Positions 1-10,246 of a DNA stretch of 64,000 bases are shown here, piece by piece. The DNA lies in NCBI GenBank assembly GCA_016744415.1, contig JADGEL010000002.1:558001-622000 (forward strand), given 5' to 3'. Source of the stretch: Flavobacteriaceae bacterium. Lineage in GTDB: Bacteria; Bacteroidota; Bacteroidia; Flavobacteriales; Flavobacteriaceae. The position numbers and the translations under genes were made by a program. Within the stretch, counting starts at the first letter, position 1. Every line of letters starts with the position of its first letter. Under the pieces are notes generated by a model. That model had not been told where the DNA came from. It saw only the letters and a list, made by a program, of their open reading frames with translations, and searched no databases.

Positions 1-1799
1 TCTGCTTTGTACATTTCTTCTGAGGCTACTTTCCAAGCTTCATTAATCTTTTCCATAGCTGCATCAATTTCTGCTATGTCTTGAGACTCATGAGCTTTTT
101 TCAACTCTTCTAAAGCAGCTTCAATAGGCCCTTTTTTATCTTCAGATAATTTATCTCCAAATTCTTCCAATTGTTTTTCTGTTTGGAATATCATTGAATC
201 AGCTCCATTGATTTTTTCTGCTTTATCTTTTGCTTCTTTATCAGCATCCGCATTTGCTTCTGCATCTTGTTTCATTTTTTGAATTTCTTCTTCTGTCAAT
301 CCTGATGAAGCTTCGATACGGATATTATGCTCTTTTCCTGTTCCTTTATCTTTTGCCATTACTTGAATAATACCATTGGCATCAATATCAAAAGTCACTT
401 CAATTTGTGGAATACCTCTACCTGCTGGTGGAATTCCATCTAAATGGAAACGACCAATAGTATTGTTATCTGCAGCCATTGCGCGTTCACCTTGTAAAAC
501 ATGAATCTCTACTGATGGTTGATTTGCAACTGCTGTTGAAAACACTTGTGATTTCTTCGTAGGAATCGTAGTATTTGCATCAATTAACTTCGTAAATACA
601 TTCCCCATAGTTTCAATACCTAATGATAACGGAGTAACATCTAACAACAATACATCTTTTACATCACCAGTTAAAACTCCACCTTGAATCGCTGCACCAA
701 CTGCAACAACCTCATCAGCATTCACTCCTTTTGATGGTTTTTTTCCAAAGAATTTCTCAACTGCTTCTTGCACAGCCGGAATACGAGTTGATCCACCTAC
801 CAAGATAACTTCATCAATATCAGATTTTGATAAGTCTGCAGCTTTCAATGCAACTTCACATGGTTTGATTGTTCTTTTAACTAAATCGTCTATTAATTGC
901 TCAAACTTTGCTTTTGTCAATGTACGCACCAAGTGTTTTGGCCCGCTTGCTGTTGCAGTAACATATGGCAAGTTAATTTCAGTTTGTGCAGAAGAAGATA
1001 ATTCGATTTTTGCCTTTTCTGCTGCTTCTTTTAAACGTTGCAATGCCATAGGATCTTCTCTTAAATCCATATTTTCTTCCGCCTTAAATTCTTCAGCCAA
1101 CCAAGTGATAATTTTACCATCAACATCATCACCTCCTAAATGTGTGTCACCATCAGTAGCCAATACTTCAAAAACACCATCACCTAATTCTAAGATAGAA
1201 ACGTCATGTGTACCACCACCAAAATCAAATACTACAATTTTTTGATCGTCGTGTTTTTTATCCATACCATAAGCCAATGCTGCTGCAGTTGGTTCATTGA
1301 TAATACGAGAAACTTTTAAACCAGCAATTTCACCTGCTTCTTTTGTAGCTTGTCTTTGCGCATCATTAAAATATGCTGGTACAGTTACCACTGCTTCTGA
1401 AACTTCCTGACCTAAATAATCTTCGGCAGTTTTTTTCATTTTTTGCAATACCATTGCTGATATTTCTTGTGGTGTGTATAAACGACCATCAATATCAACT
1501 CTTGGAGTATCGTTATCTCCTTTTACTACTTTATAAGGAACACGTTTAATTTCTTTAGCACATTCTGAGAATTTATTCCCCATAAAACGCTTAATAGAAT
1601 AAACTGTTTTTAACGGATTTGTTACCGCTTGTCTTTTTGCTGGATCACCAACTTTTCTATCGCCACCTTCAATAAAAGCAACAATAGAAGGTGTTGTTCT
1701 TTTACCTTCTGCATTAGGAATCACAACTGGCTCATTACCCTCCATTACAGAAACACAAGAGTTTGTAGTACCTAAATCAATTCCGATTATTTTACTCAT
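1..1799 (-). CDS. dnaK: Chaperone DnaK (Hsp70), C-terminus cut off by window start
   Basis: This is the ATP-dependent cytoplasmic chaperone that binds exposed hydrophobic peptides together with DnaJ and GrpE. Reading leftwards from the ATG at 1799, about 599 residues are visible, starting [20 protein letters not shown], the universal Hsp70 phosphate-binding opening. Further on are [29 protein letters not shown] and [14 protein letters not shown] of the nucleotide-binding domain. The substrate-binding domain follows ([28 protein letters not shown]), then the helical lid. Roughly 35-40 C-terminal residues lie before position 1. The gene is divergent from sdaA across 217 bp that hold a cluster of TGTCAT motifs, possibly stress-control sites. 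The identification is certain. Confidence 0.98.
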   Translation of the reverse strand, partial: MSKIIGIDLGTTNSCVSVMEGNEPVVIPNAEGKRTTPSIVAFIEGGDRKVGDPAKRQAVTNPLKTVYSIKRFMGNKFSECAKEIKRVPYKVVKGDNDTPRVDIDGRLYTPQEISAMVLQKMKKTAEDYLGQEVSEAVVTVPAYFNDAQRQATKEAGEIAGLKVSRIINEPTAAALAYGMDKKHDDQKIVVFDFGGGTHDVSILELGDGVFEVLATDGDTHLGGDDVDGKIITWLAEEFKAEENMDLREDPMALQRLKEAAEKAKIELSSSAQTEINLPYVTATASGPKHLVRTLTKAKFEQLIDDLVKRTIKPCEVALKAADLSKSDIDEVILVGGSTRIPAVQEAVEKFFGKKPSKGVNADEVVAVGAAIQGGVLTGDVKDVLLLDVTPLSLGIETMGNVFTKLIDANTTIPTKKSQVFSTAVANQPSVEIHVLQGERAMAADNNTIGRFHLDGIPPAGRGIPQIEVTFDIDANGIIQVMAKDKGTGKEHNIRIEASSGLTEEEIQKMKQDAEANADADKEAKDKAEKINGADSMIFQTEKQLEEFGDKLSEDKKGPIEAALEELKKAHESQDIAEIDAAMEKINEAWKVASEEMYKA

Positions 1800-1884
1800 A
1801 ATTTTTTATTTTATATTTTTATTACTGTATTGTATTTTTTTACTCGGTTGATACAAGTCAATCTTTATGCCAACAGATTTTTTA

Positions 1885-1961
1885 TGTCATGTTGTCATAA
1901 TTCAAAATTTACAGCGAACTTTGTGTCATTTATTTGCTGATATAATTGTTAAAAATGACAT
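1885..1961. promoter_or_regulatory. Cluster of TGTCAT/ATGACA motifs between dnaK and sdaA
   Basis: Three TGTCAT copies (1885-1890, 1893-1898, 1924-1929) and one inverted copy ATGACA (1955-1960) lie in the divergent intergenic region. The first two are 8 bp apart in direct orientation. A -7-like TATATTTG at 1982-1989 could serve sdaA, but no good -33 TTTG sits at the usual distance. Placement upstream of dnaK suggests heat-shock or stress control; that role is inferred. Confidence 0.4.
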
Positions 1962-2016
1962 CGATATTTTTTGCAATAACATATATTTGTCTCACAAAAA
2001 GCAACACACTTCTAAA

Positions 2017-3441
2017 ATGGAATGTATCTCAATTTTTAATATGCTAAAGATAGGCATTGGTCCTTCTAGCTCACATACTTTGGGCCCCTGGAGAGCTACA
2101 GAAAAGTGGATACATACTTTAGCAGCATCTGACTCTTTAGATAAAATCACTAGTATAAAAATTGATTTGTATGGATCCTTATCACTAACAGGAAAAGGGC
2201 ACGCCACAGATTTAGCTATTTTATTGGGCTTGACTGGAGCTGATCCGGAACAAATTCCAGTTGATGATATACAATCTATAATTGAGAGTATAAACACTTC
2301 ACAACAAATAACAATTAACGACAAATACACTGTTGATTTTAATCCGAAAGAAGACATTATTTTTAATCGAGATTTTTTACCTTTTCATTCAAATGGTTTA
2401 AAATTTTCAGCATACCAAAATAAAGAAATTATATCCTCCGAAATTTATTATTCTATCGGGGGAGGATTTGTTGTTCAAGAAGAGTATACAGGCGAAAAAG
2501 AAAAGGCAGCAATTTACAGCACATTTCCATATCCAATTCAGACGGCCAAAGAATTAGAAAATTATTGTCAAGAAAAGCAACTCAAAATATCGGATATTGT
2601 TTTAGAGAATGAAAAATCGCTAAGAACTGAATCTGAAATTGACAAAGAAATTCATCGTATTTGGGATACCATGCTAGAATGTATGTATATTGGTTGTCAT
2701 ACAGAAGGTAAATTACCCGGAGGTTTAAATGTACGTCGTCGTGCATTTGATATACATCAAAAATTAAAAGGAGAAACACCTTATACAAATCCAAAAGAAT
2801 GGGTTACTTCTATTCGTGATACCGAAGTAAAATTTAGACAAATATTAAAATGGGTAAGCTGCTTTGCCCTAAGTGTAAATGAGGTGAATGCATCCTTAGG
2901 AAGAGTTGTAACTGCGCCCACCAACGGAAGTGCTGGTGTAATACCTTCAGTTTTAATGTATTATTTAGTGATAGAAAATCACAAAGCAGACTTTGAACAC
3001 ATCAAGCAATTTTTATTGGTGGCTGGAGAAATTGGAAGCATCGTTAAAAAAGGGGCTACGATATCGGCAGCTATGGGAGGCTGTCAAGCAGAAATTGGAG
3101 TTTCCTCAGCTATGGCTGCTGGAGCATTGACTGAATTATTAGGCGGTACCCCAGAGCAAGTTATGATTGCCAGTGAAATTGCTATGGAACATCACTTAGG
3201 TTTAACCTGTGACCCTATTGGCGGCTTGGTTCAAATTCCGTGTATCGAAAGAAATGCTATGGGAGCTATAAAAGCTATTAATGCAGCAGAATTAGCTCTA
3301 GATACTAATTCTCAAAATGTAAAAGTTCCTTTTGATAAAGTAATAAACACTATGTGGGAAACGGCTAAAGATATGCACACTAAATATAAAGAAACATCAG
3401 AAGGTGGTTTGGCAGTTAGCGTAAATATTGCTGATTGTTAA
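2017..3441 (+). CDS. sdaA: L-serine ammonia-lyase (serine dehydratase, iron-sulfur type)
   Basis: Deaminates L-serine to pyruvate and ammonia in the cytoplasm with a [4Fe-4S] cluster. From the ATG at 2017 the protein is 474 residues, the usual size of the fused one-chain enzyme. The open frame extends upstream to 1867, but the conserved family start MECISIFNMLKIGIGPSSSH begins at 2017, and the extra 50 codons overlap the promoter region. The beta domain covers about residues 1-165 (GPSSSHTLGPWRA). The alpha domain follows, with TAPTNGSAGVIPSV and three candidate cluster cysteines in AMGGCQAEIG, GLTCDPIGG and IPCIERNAMGA. It is transcribed away from dnaK; folP follows after about 60 bp. Confidence 0.95.
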   Translation: MECISIFNMLKIGIGPSSSHTLGPWRATEKWIHTLAASDSLDKITSIKIDLYGSLSLTGKGHATDLAILLGLTGADPEQIPVDDIQSIIESINTSQQITINDKYTVDFNPKEDIIFNRDFLPFHSNGLKFSAYQNKEIISSEIYYSIGGGFVVQEEYTGEKEKAAIYSTFPYPIQTAKELENYCQEKQLKISDIVLENEKSLRTESEIDKEIHRIWDTMLECMYIGCHTEGKLPGGLNVRRRAFDIHQKLKGETPYTNPKEWVTSIRDTEVKFRQILKWVSCFALSVNEVNASLGRVVTAPTNGSAGVIPSVLMYYLVIENHKADFEHIKQFLLVAGEIGSIVKKGATISAAMGGCQAEIGVSSAMAAGALTELLGGTPEQVMIASEIAMEHHLGLTCDPIGGLVQIPCIERNAMGAIKAINAAELALDTNSQNVKVPFDKVINTMWETAKDMHTKYKETSEGGLAVSVNIADC

Positions 3442-3502
3442 TATATTAGACAACTAATATTAGGTGACGGAAGACTGATAGCTAAAATTGAATACTAAAA
3501 CT

Positions 3503-4324
3503 ATGACCATAAATTGTAACGGAAAATTAATAGACCTTTCTACACCTAAAGTAATGGGAGTTTTAAACCTAACTCCTGATTCTTTTTATGATGGTGGTAA
3601 ATTCTCGTCCGATTTAGATATTTTAAATCAGGTGGAGAAAATGTTGACTGACGGAGCTACTTTTATTGATATTGGAGCCTACTCTTCTAGACCAAATGCT
3701 GAGCATATATCAGAAAATGAAGAATTAAATAGATTATTACCTAACATCAAAATCATTTTAAAAAAATTTCCAGAAGCTCTAATTTCTGTTGATACCTTTA
3801 GAAGTAATATTGTTAAAGAATGTGTTAACTCTGGAGCATGTATGGTGAATGATATTTCTGGCGGAACTTTGGACACCAATATGTATAAAACAATTGGCAA
3901 ACTTCAAGTACCATATGTATTAATGCATTTAAAAGGAACCCCTCAAAACATGCAACAAAACTCAAGCTATGAAAATGTGGTAAGAGATGTTTTGAAATAC
4001 TTTTCTGAAAAAGTTGCACTTTTAAGAAAAGAAAAAGTGAATGATATTGTTTTAGATGTTGGGTTTGGCTTTGCTAAAACTTTGAAACACAATTATACAT
4101 TACTTAAAAATTTAGAACATTTTAACATACTAGAATTACCATTACTTACAGGTGTATCTCGAAAATCAATGTTATACAAGCTCTTAAATGCAGATGCTAA
4201 AAACGCATTGAATGCAACTACAATAGCAAACACAATTGCCTTACAAAAAGGCACGAATATTTTGAGAGTTCATGATGTAAAAGAAGCAATGGAAGCGATA
4301 AAAGTAGTGGCTGAAATTCAATAA
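3503..4324 (+). CDS. folP: Dihydropteroate synthase
   Basis: Condenses p-aminobenzoate with 6-hydroxymethyl-7,8-dihydropterin pyrophosphate in folate synthesis. The TIM-barrel motifs are in order: GVLNLTPDSFYDGG, DIGAYSSRPNA (pterin loop), SVDTFRS, NDISGG, MHLKGTPQNMQ, LDVGFGFAKT and the phosphate-binding LTGVSRKSML. I chose the ATG at 3503 (MTINCNGKLIDLSTPKVMG), giving 273 residues; an in-frame TTG at 3488 would add five. The gene lies 52 bp before the diadenylate cyclase gene on the same strand, an arrangement common in Flavobacteriia. Confidence 0.95.
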   Translation: MTINCNGKLIDLSTPKVMGVLNLTPDSFYDGGKFSSDLDILNQVEKMLTDGATFIDIGAYSSRPNAEHISENEELNRLLPNIKIILKKFPEALISVDTFRSNIVKECVNSGACMVNDISGGTLDTNMYKTIGKLQVPYVLMHLKGTPQNMQQNSSYENVVRDVLKYFSEKVALLRKEKVNDIVLDVGFGFAKTLKHNYTLLKNLEHFNILELPLLTGVSRKSMLYKLLNADAKNALNATTIANTIALQKGTNILRVHDVKEAMEAIKVVAEIQ

Positions 4325-4376
4325 TAATCTAACGAATCAAAGCAGATAATTTTAGTACATTTACAAAAAACAATTT

Positions 4377-5150
4377 ATGCTAGACTTTTTAGACTATTCC
4401 TTTCTAGATATTTTAGATGTAGTACTTGTTGCCATTTTACTCTATTATATTTACAAATTACTAAGAGGCACAGCTGCTATCAATATTTTTATTGGTATTA
4501 CTATTATTTTCTTGATTTGGAAAATTACTGTAGCACTAGAAATGGAAATGCTTAGTGGAATTTTAGGCACCTTAACAGGAGGCGGTATTGTAGCATTAAT
4601 TGTTGTTTTTCAACAAGAGATTCGTAAATTTTTGTTGATGCTAGGCACCACAAATTTCACTTCTAAACGCAACTTTTTAAAACAGTTAAAATTTCTAAAA
4701 TCCGAGGTTCACATTGAAACAGATGTTGAAACTATTGTAAATACTTGTGAAACAATGGGCAAAACAAAAACTGGTGCATTGATTGTTTTTGAGCGAAATC
4801 AAAAGTTAGATTTTGTAAAAACTTCGGGAGACACTATGAATGCGGAAGTGAACAAGCCTATTCTTGAAAGTATCTTTTTTAAAAATAGCCCATTACATGA
4901 TGGAGCCATAATTATTAAAGACAACAAAATTATTGCTACACGAATTGTTTTACCTCTATCAGACAAAAATATTCCGGCTAGATTTGGATTACGCCATAGA
5001 GCTGCCATCGGGATTTCAGAAAAAACAGATGCCTTGTGTTTAGTGGTTTCTGAAGAAACAGGAAAAATTTCTTATATAAAAGATGGAGAGTTTGTGTTGT
5101 ATGAAGATGACTTTAGTTTAATAGAAACTTTAAAAAGTGATTTAACTTAA
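4377..5150 (+). CDS. cdaA: Diadenylate cyclase, CdaA type
   Basis: Makes the second messenger cyclic di-AMP from two ATP. The 257-residue protein has about three N-terminal membrane helices (residues 10-75: VVLVAILLYYIYKLL, FIGITIIFLIWKI, ILGTLTGGGIVALIVVF) followed by a DisA_N domain. The catalytic signatures are present: SPLHDGAIII (DGA motif, about residue 165) and RFGLRHRAAIGISE (RHR motif, about residue 202). Length and layout match CdaA/YbbP. It probably shares transcription with folP. No partner phosphodiesterase is seen nearby. Confidence 0.93.
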   Translation: MLDFLDYSFLDILDVVLVAILLYYIYKLLRGTAAINIFIGITIIFLIWKITVALEMEMLSGILGTLTGGGIVALIVVFQQEIRKFLLMLGTTNFTSKRNFLKQLKFLKSEVHIETDVETIVNTCETMGKTKTGALIVFERNQKLDFVKTSGDTMNAEVNKPILESIFFKNSPLHDGAIIIKDNKIIATRIVLPLSDKNIPARFGLRHRAAIGISEKTDALCLVVSEETGKISYIKDGEFVLYEDDFSLIETLKSDLT

Positions 5151-5224
5151 AAAGGTATAAGATCGCTTCTTAGTTTTTAGATTTAAGATGAAAGACTATT
5201 AACTTCGGGTTTTATTCTACAAAT

Positions 5225-6976
5225 CTAACTCGCAAATTGCATATCATATAAATTGCTATAGTAGCTTTTGTTTGCTAAAAGCTCTTGATGTGAACCTTGT
5301 TCTACAATTAACCCTTTGTCCATCACAATAATTTTATCGGCTTTTTTAATGGTAGTTAATCGATGTGCAATAATTATAGAGGTTTGATTTTGTGTGATTT
5401 TATCAGTTGCTTTTTGAATTAATTGTTCAGAAAATGAATCTATGCTCGATGTTGCTTCATCTAAAATTAAAATACTCGGATTACTAATATACGCTCTTAA
5501 AAACGAAATTAATTGCCGCTGACCAGATGACAACATTACCCCTCTTTCTTTTACATTATAATTATAATCATTCGGTAAAGTCATGATAAACTCATGGATT
5601 CCAATTTCTTTGGCAGCAACTTTAACTTGCTCTAACGGTATCTCTTTATTCAATACTATATTTTTATAAATAGTATCAGAAAACAAAAAGACATCTTGTA
5701 AAACAATTGCTACATTTTTACGAAGTGTTGGAATTGTATATTTACTGATATTCTCATCATCAACTTTTATCTGTCCTGAATTAATTTCATAAAAACGATT
5801 GATTAAATTTATAATCGTTGTTTTACCAGCACCTGTTGCACCTACAATTGCCACGGTTTCTCCAGATTTCACATCAAAAGAAACACCCTTTAAAACTTCT
5901 TCATTATTTATATAGCTAAATCTAACATCCTTAAAAGAAATTTTCCCTTTAAAATGTGCTGCCTCAATACTTCCTTTATCCTCAATCTGACTTTCGGTAT
6001 CTAATACTTCAAAAATACGCTCGCCAGCAACAATTCCCATTTGCATGGTGTTAAACTTATCTGCAATCTGACGCAAAGGCCTAAACAACATTTGTGAAAT
6101 CATTATAAAAAAGAAAACATCTTCAATTTTAGTTTCTGACCCAATTGCAATTATTTCTATTCCTCCAAACCATACAATAAATCCTAATGCAATTGAAGTT
6201 AACACTTCGGCAATTGGAAAGAAAATTGAATAATACCAAATTGTTTTTACCCATGCTGTTTTGTGCTTGTCATTTATTTCAATAAAATTTTTATTTTCAA
6301 TTTTCTCGCGGTTAAACAGTTGTAAAATTTTCATTCCAGTAACGCGCTCTTGAACAAATCCATTCATATTTGCTGCTTGTGAACGTATTTCTTTAAAGGA
6401 TACTTTTACTGCTTTTTGAAATAATTTTGTTGCATAAATCAAAATAGGCAGAACAATCAAATTTATAATTGCCAATCGCCAATTGACAGCAATCATAAAA
6501 ATTACTGCTATCAGCATAGTTAGCAAATCACTAATTATCATAAAAAACCCTTGCCCAAAAAAATCTGCTATTCGTTCTACATCGGTTACAACTCTCGTTA
6601 CTAATTGCCCTACGGATGACTTATCAAAATAACTCATCTTAAAAGAAAGCATATGGTGGTATAGTTTCATCCGTATATCTTTAATGATGGTAAAACCCAG
6701 ACGATGTGCTGAATAGATAAAAAATAATCGTGTCATAGTTTCTAACAATAACACTGCAAACATGATTAAAATTATATTTAGTAAGCCTTCTGCATCTTTT
6801 AAAGTGATGTAATTACCCACAATATATTTTAAGAATAGTGGTCTAAGAATGGCAAGGAATGATAATAAAATTACTGAAGACAATGTTAAAAATAATTGTA
6901 AACGATATTTTTTGGCAGATTCCATTAACCTCCCAAAAACTTTTACATCAAATACCTTTACCTGTTCTTTACTCAT
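5225..6976 (-). CDS. ABC transporter, fused permease and ATPase (MsbA/MdlB-like exporter)
   Basis: A half-size ABC exporter of 583 residues that should work as a dimer in the inner membrane. Residues about 20-320 form the six-helix transmembrane domain. The C-terminal ATPase has Walker A (VGATGAGKTTIINL, about 376-389), Q-loop (VLQDVFLFSD), signature LSSGQRQ, Walker B (SILILDEATSSID) and switch histidine (IIIAHRLTT). It belongs to the broad MsbA/MdlB group; the substrate (lipid, peptide or drug) cannot be told. The start is one base after the truA stop codon, so the two genes are one operon, an arrangement seen in other flavobacteria. Confidence 0.9.
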   Translation of the reverse strand: MSKEQVKVFDVKVFGRLMESAKKYRLQLFLTLSSVILLSFLAILRPLFLKYIVGNYITLKDAEGLLNIILIMFAVLLLETMTRLFFIYSAHRLGFTIIKDIRMKLYHHMLSFKMSYFDKSSVGQLVTRVVTDVERIADFFGQGFFMIISDLLTMLIAVIFMIAVNWRLAIINLIVLPILIYATKLFQKAVKVSFKEIRSQAANMNGFVQERVTGMKILQLFNREKIENKNFIEINDKHKTAWVKTIWYYSIFFPIAEVLTSIALGFIVWFGGIEIIAIGSETKIEDVFFFIMISQMLFRPLRQIADKFNTMQMGIVAGERIFEVLDTESQIEDKGSIEAAHFKGKISFKDVRFSYINNEEVLKGVSFDVKSGETVAIVGATGAGKTTIINLINRFYEINSGQIKVDDENISKYTIPTLRKNVAIVLQDVFLFSDTIYKNIVLNKEIPLEQVKVAAKEIGIHEFIMTLPNDYNYNVKERGVMLSSGQRQLISFLRAYISNPSILILDEATSSIDSFSEQLIQKATDKITQNQTSIIIAHRLTTIKKADKIIVMDKGLIVEQGSHQELLANKSYYSNLYDMQFAS

Positions 6977-6977
6977 A

Positions 6978-7730
6978 TTATTTTTTTGATTTTGGATATA
7001 CGATTTTAGTTAAAAACAAACCTCTTGCCGGAACTGAAAACCCAGCTTCACTTCTATCTTCACTAGCTATGATATCTTTAAAATCATCTAATGAAGTTTT
7101 ATTTAAGCCAACATTAATTAAGGTACCAACTATTGCTCTCACCATATTTCTTAAAAATCGATTTGCTGTAATATGAAAAGTCAGTAAGTTACCTTTTGGC
7201 TCCCAATAAGCTTCAGTAACATCACAATTAAAAGTCTTAATATCAGTCATCACTTTAGAAAAACATTTAAAATTAGTATGATTTAATAAAATTGCTGCTG
7301 CTTCATTCATTTTATCTACATCTAATTTTTGATGAAACAATTGCCAAGTCGTTTCTAACATAAAGGGGTTACGTCCTACAAAAATTCGATATTCATAACT
7401 TCTACTAACCGCATCGAACCGCGCGTGTGCTTTATCAGCAACATTTGTAATTGTTTTGATAACAATATCATCAGGCAAATAAGAATTCAATTTAAATAAA
7501 ATAACATTGATATCAAATACAGTTTCAACATCAAAATGCGCAAACATTTGTAAAGCATGCACCCCCGCATCTGTACGTCCTGCACCCATAATATTGATTT
7601 TACACTTTAATAATTTAGACAATCCTTCATTAATTTTTTCTTGTACAGAAATTGCGTTTGGCTGATATTGCCAACCGTGATAATGGGTTCCTTTATATGA
7701 AAGTTCTAGAAAATATCTCAAGTGAATCAC
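6978..7730 (-). CDS. truA: tRNA pseudouridine synthase A
   Basis: Converts uridines 38-40 in the anticodon stem of tRNAs to pseudouridine. The 250-residue protein starts MIHLRYFLELSYKGTHYHGW and has the catalytic aspartate in GAGRTDAGVHALQ (about residue 54), plus FDAVSRSYEYRI, NRFLRNMVRAIVGTL and SVPARGLFLTKI near the C-terminus, all typical of TruA. On the minus strand a -7-like TATATTTG lies at 7754-7747, just upstream of the start. The ABC exporter gene follows directly. Confidence 0.95.
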   Translation of the reverse strand: MIHLRYFLELSYKGTHYHGWQYQPNAISVQEKINEGLSKLLKCKINIMGAGRTDAGVHALQMFAHFDVETVFDINVILFKLNSYLPDDIVIKTITNVADKAHARFDAVSRSYEYRIFVGRNPFMLETTWQLFHQKLDVDKMNEAAAILLNHTNFKCFSKVMTDIKTFNCDVTEAYWEPKGNLLTFHITANRFLRNMVRAIVGTLINVGLNKTSLDDFKDIIASEDRSEAGFSVPARGLFLTKIVYPKSKK

Positions 7731-7859
7731 TTATTTTTGTGGGATACAAATATACTATAATTCAGAATTAGGAATTAAAAATTCTGAAAGCTTTAACAGT
7801 ATACCAAAATGAACTCCCTTTTTCACGAAAAAGACAAAAAAGTGAAACTATAAAATTAC

Positions 7860-8357
7860 ATGATAAAAATTTTACTCCTTTCTGATACTCATAGCTATAT
7901 TGATAATCAAATTTTAAAACATGTAAAACAAGCTGATGAAGTTTGGCATGTAGGAGATATTGGTGATATCAAAGTTACTGATGCCATTAAGAATTTAAAA
8001 CCTCTTAGAGCTGTCTATGGCAATATTGATAATACTGAGATTCGGTCAGAATTTACACTAGATAATAAATTTACAATAGAAAATGTATCCATTTGGATGA
8101 CTCATATTGGGGGTTATCCTAATAGATATGATCTTAGAATTAGAGAGGAAATTAAAAATACCCCACCAAAAATTTTTATCAGTGGTCACTCTCATATTTT
8201 AAAAGTACAGTTCGATAAAAAGTTAAATCTCTTACATATAAATCCTGGAGCAGCTGGTAAACACGGACATCATCAGGTTAGAACTATGATTCGTTTTGTT
8301 ATTGATAAGGACATTGTTAAAAAATTAGAAATCATAGAATTAGAAAAAAGAATTTAG
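7860..8357 (+). CDS. Metallophosphoesterase, YfcE/MJ0936 family phosphodiesterase
   Basis: A single-domain calcineurin-like phosphodiesterase of 165 residues. Metal-binding motifs are complete: LLSDTHSY (D8, H10), HVGDIGD (D33), YGNIDN (N-D pair, about 60), MTHIGG (H) and SGHSHILKVQ (GHSH near 115). The family hydrolyses phosphodiesters such as cAMP or p-nitrophenyl substrates; the natural substrate is unknown. It ends one base before the convergent histidine kinase gene's stop codon, with no room for a separate terminator. Confidence 0.88.
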   Translation: MIKILLLSDTHSYIDNQILKHVKQADEVWHVGDIGDIKVTDAIKNLKPLRAVYGNIDNTEIRSEFTLDNKFTIENVSIWMTHIGGYPNRYDLRIREEIKNTPPKIFISGHSHILKVQFDKKLNLLHINPGAAGKHGHHQVRTMIRFVIDKDIVKKLEIIELEKRI

Positions 8358-8358
8358 C

Positions 8359-10227
8359 CTATTTTAGAATTGGCAACTTCATATAAATATGTGTTCCTAT
8401 TTCTTCGGATGAATTAATTTCAAAAATGCCATCCATCATTTTTATCCTAGCTTCAATTTGTGGCAATCCAAGTCCAACATCAGATTTTGCTCTAATTTTA
8501 TTAATATCGAATCCTTTTCCATTATCAATAATTTTAATTTTAAAAAACCTCTCATTATCTTCCAATAGTATTTGAGCTTCTGTAGCTTCACTGTGTTTAA
8601 TAACGTTGTTTATTAATTCATCAATAATACTGTGGATTTTTATTTCAAAATCGCTACTATACCTTTGAATGTTTTCAGATTTACATTTAAAAGATAATTT
8701 AGAATTTGAATATTTTTCGCATAAATCATCCATAGCAAAACCCAACCCAAAATTCATTAATACTGATGAGATAAGTTGATGCGATAAATCACGAATTTTA
8801 TCTCCAGCCTCTTCAACAATAGCTTGTGATTTTGAAATTTCTACAGGTGCACTCTCTTTCAATTCAATTTTTGCAGCCTGCAAATGTAAGCCTGCAGATG
8901 ATAGTAATGCGCTTACACTGTTGTGCAGAATTTCAGCGATTTCCTGACGTTCCGCCTCTTTACCATCAATGGTTGCATTTAATATTTTTATTTGAGCTTC
9001 ATTATTTAATTGTTCAATTTCACGCTCTTTAGTTAAGGCTTCTTTTTGCAATAATAATAACTCCTTTTCTCTTCTAATTTTAGCAGTTCTATAAAATAAC
9101 CATACAAAAAGCAACAAAATTGCGGTAGACGTTCCAACAATATACAACCACATTTCAGCAGATTTTCGTTTATTTTTTTCTATTTCTGTATGTTTTTCTT
9201 CTTCAGCAAGGTTGTATTTTGCCTCATATTCTGCATATTTTTCATTCGCGCTAACTTTTCTGATTGAATCATTAAAAGACTCTAATTCGAGACTAAGCAA
9301 ATATGCCTCTTCATATTCATTATTACGATAATGCAAACCTGAAAGGTTCCTAATAAATAGGCTTTTTAATTTAATTGACCTGTAATCAGATTTTTGATTA
9401 ACAAGTCTTAATCCTAATTGATAATATTTCTTTGCATTCTTGTAATCTTTTTTCCATACATTAACAGCTCCTAATGTATTAATAACACTTGCCATTCTCA
9501 ATGAATCTCCAGACTCTTCATAAATTTTTAAAGAATAACTTGCATACGTTTCAGCTGTATTATATTTCTTTATAAGAAAATTAAACCCTAATAAATTAGT
9601 ATATGTTACTGCTAAAAACTCTTTGTCTATTCTGTTTTTTGGATAAAAGTTAATAGATTTTTGATAAAAATATTGTAAACTATCTTTATGCGTTTTCTTA
9701 ACAATTGAATCCTTCTTAAAATCCTCATAAGCAATTTCTCTATACAATCGAAAATGTACACTTCCCAAACCTAAATATCCTTTACTCATTCGTAAGGAGT
9801 CATTTCTTATAATAGAATTTTTTAATACCAATCTAAAATACTCTAATGCTTTTGGGTAGTTTTCAATTTTTGAAAACCCACTTCCAATTTCATAAGCATA
9901 ATCTGCAATATAATTAGAAGACATATCACTTTTAATATCAGAAAGCCCATTCAATAATATCTCTAAAGCTTGTTCATCTTTATTCTGCTTTTGAAAAAGA
10001 ATCGCTAACGCTAAATCAACTTTAAGTTTAACCGAATCAATTTGGTATTCTGGTGTTGTTTTTAAGGAGTCTAAGAATTCTTCAGCATCGTTAAATTGCT
10101 CTAATCTAATTTTGTCATTAGCAATTTGTATTATAGAATCAAAATTATTAGTCTCTTGAGCAAAAACAAAAGTAGCATTGACAAAAATCAATGCTACTAT
10201 ATAATAATTAGTAAAGAATTTTTTCAT
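8359..10227 (-). CDS. TPR-containing sensor histidine kinase (HisKA_3/NarX-like)
   Basis: Sensor partner of the LuxR-type response regulator encoded two genes upstream. The 622-residue protein has a signal peptide (to about residue 23), a long TPR array (about 30-330) that would lie in the periplasm, one membrane helix (MWLYIVGTSTAILLLFVWLF, about 358-377), a coiled-coil linker rich in K, E and R (about 380-425), then a dimerisation helix with the putative phospho-acceptor histidine in IAEILHNSVSALLSS. The ATPase has the N-box ELINNVIKHSEAT, the G-box DNGKGFD and GLGLPQIEARI. This layout is common in Bacteroidota. The signal sensed is unknown. Confidence 0.9.
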   Translation of the reverse strand: MKKFFTNYYIVALIFVNATFVFAQETNNFDSIIQIANDKIRLEQFNDAEEFLDSLKTTPEYQIDSVKLKVDLALAILFQKQNKDEQALEILLNGLSDIKSDMSSNYIADYAYEIGSGFSKIENYPKALEYFRLVLKNSIIRNDSLRMSKGYLGLGSVHFRLYREIAYEDFKKDSIVKKTHKDSLQYFYQKSINFYPKNRIDKEFLAVTYTNLLGFNFLIKKYNTAETYASYSLKIYEESGDSLRMASVINTLGAVNVWKKDYKNAKKYYQLGLRLVNQKSDYRSIKLKSLFIRNLSGLHYRNNEYEEAYLLSLELESFNDSIRKVSANEKYAEYEAKYNLAEEEKHTEIEKNKRKSAEMWLYIVGTSTAILLLFVWLFYRTAKIRREKELLLLQKEALTKEREIEQLNNEAQIKILNATIDGKEAERQEIAEILHNSVSALLSSAGLHLQAAKIELKESAPVEISKSQAIVEEAGDKIRDLSHQLISSVLMNFGLGFAMDDLCEKYSNSKLSFKCKSENIQRYSSDFEIKIHSIIDELINNVIKHSEATEAQILLEDNERFFKIKIIDNGKGFDINKIRAKSDVGLGLPQIEARIKMMDGIFEINSSEEIGTHIYMKLPILK

Positions 10228-10246
10228 TCTTTAAAGATACATTTTT

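Noticed and set aside
1867-2016. 50-codon N-terminal extension of serine dehydratase
   Set aside because: It covers the divergent promoter region and has no counterpart in the family; the start at 2017 gives the normal length.
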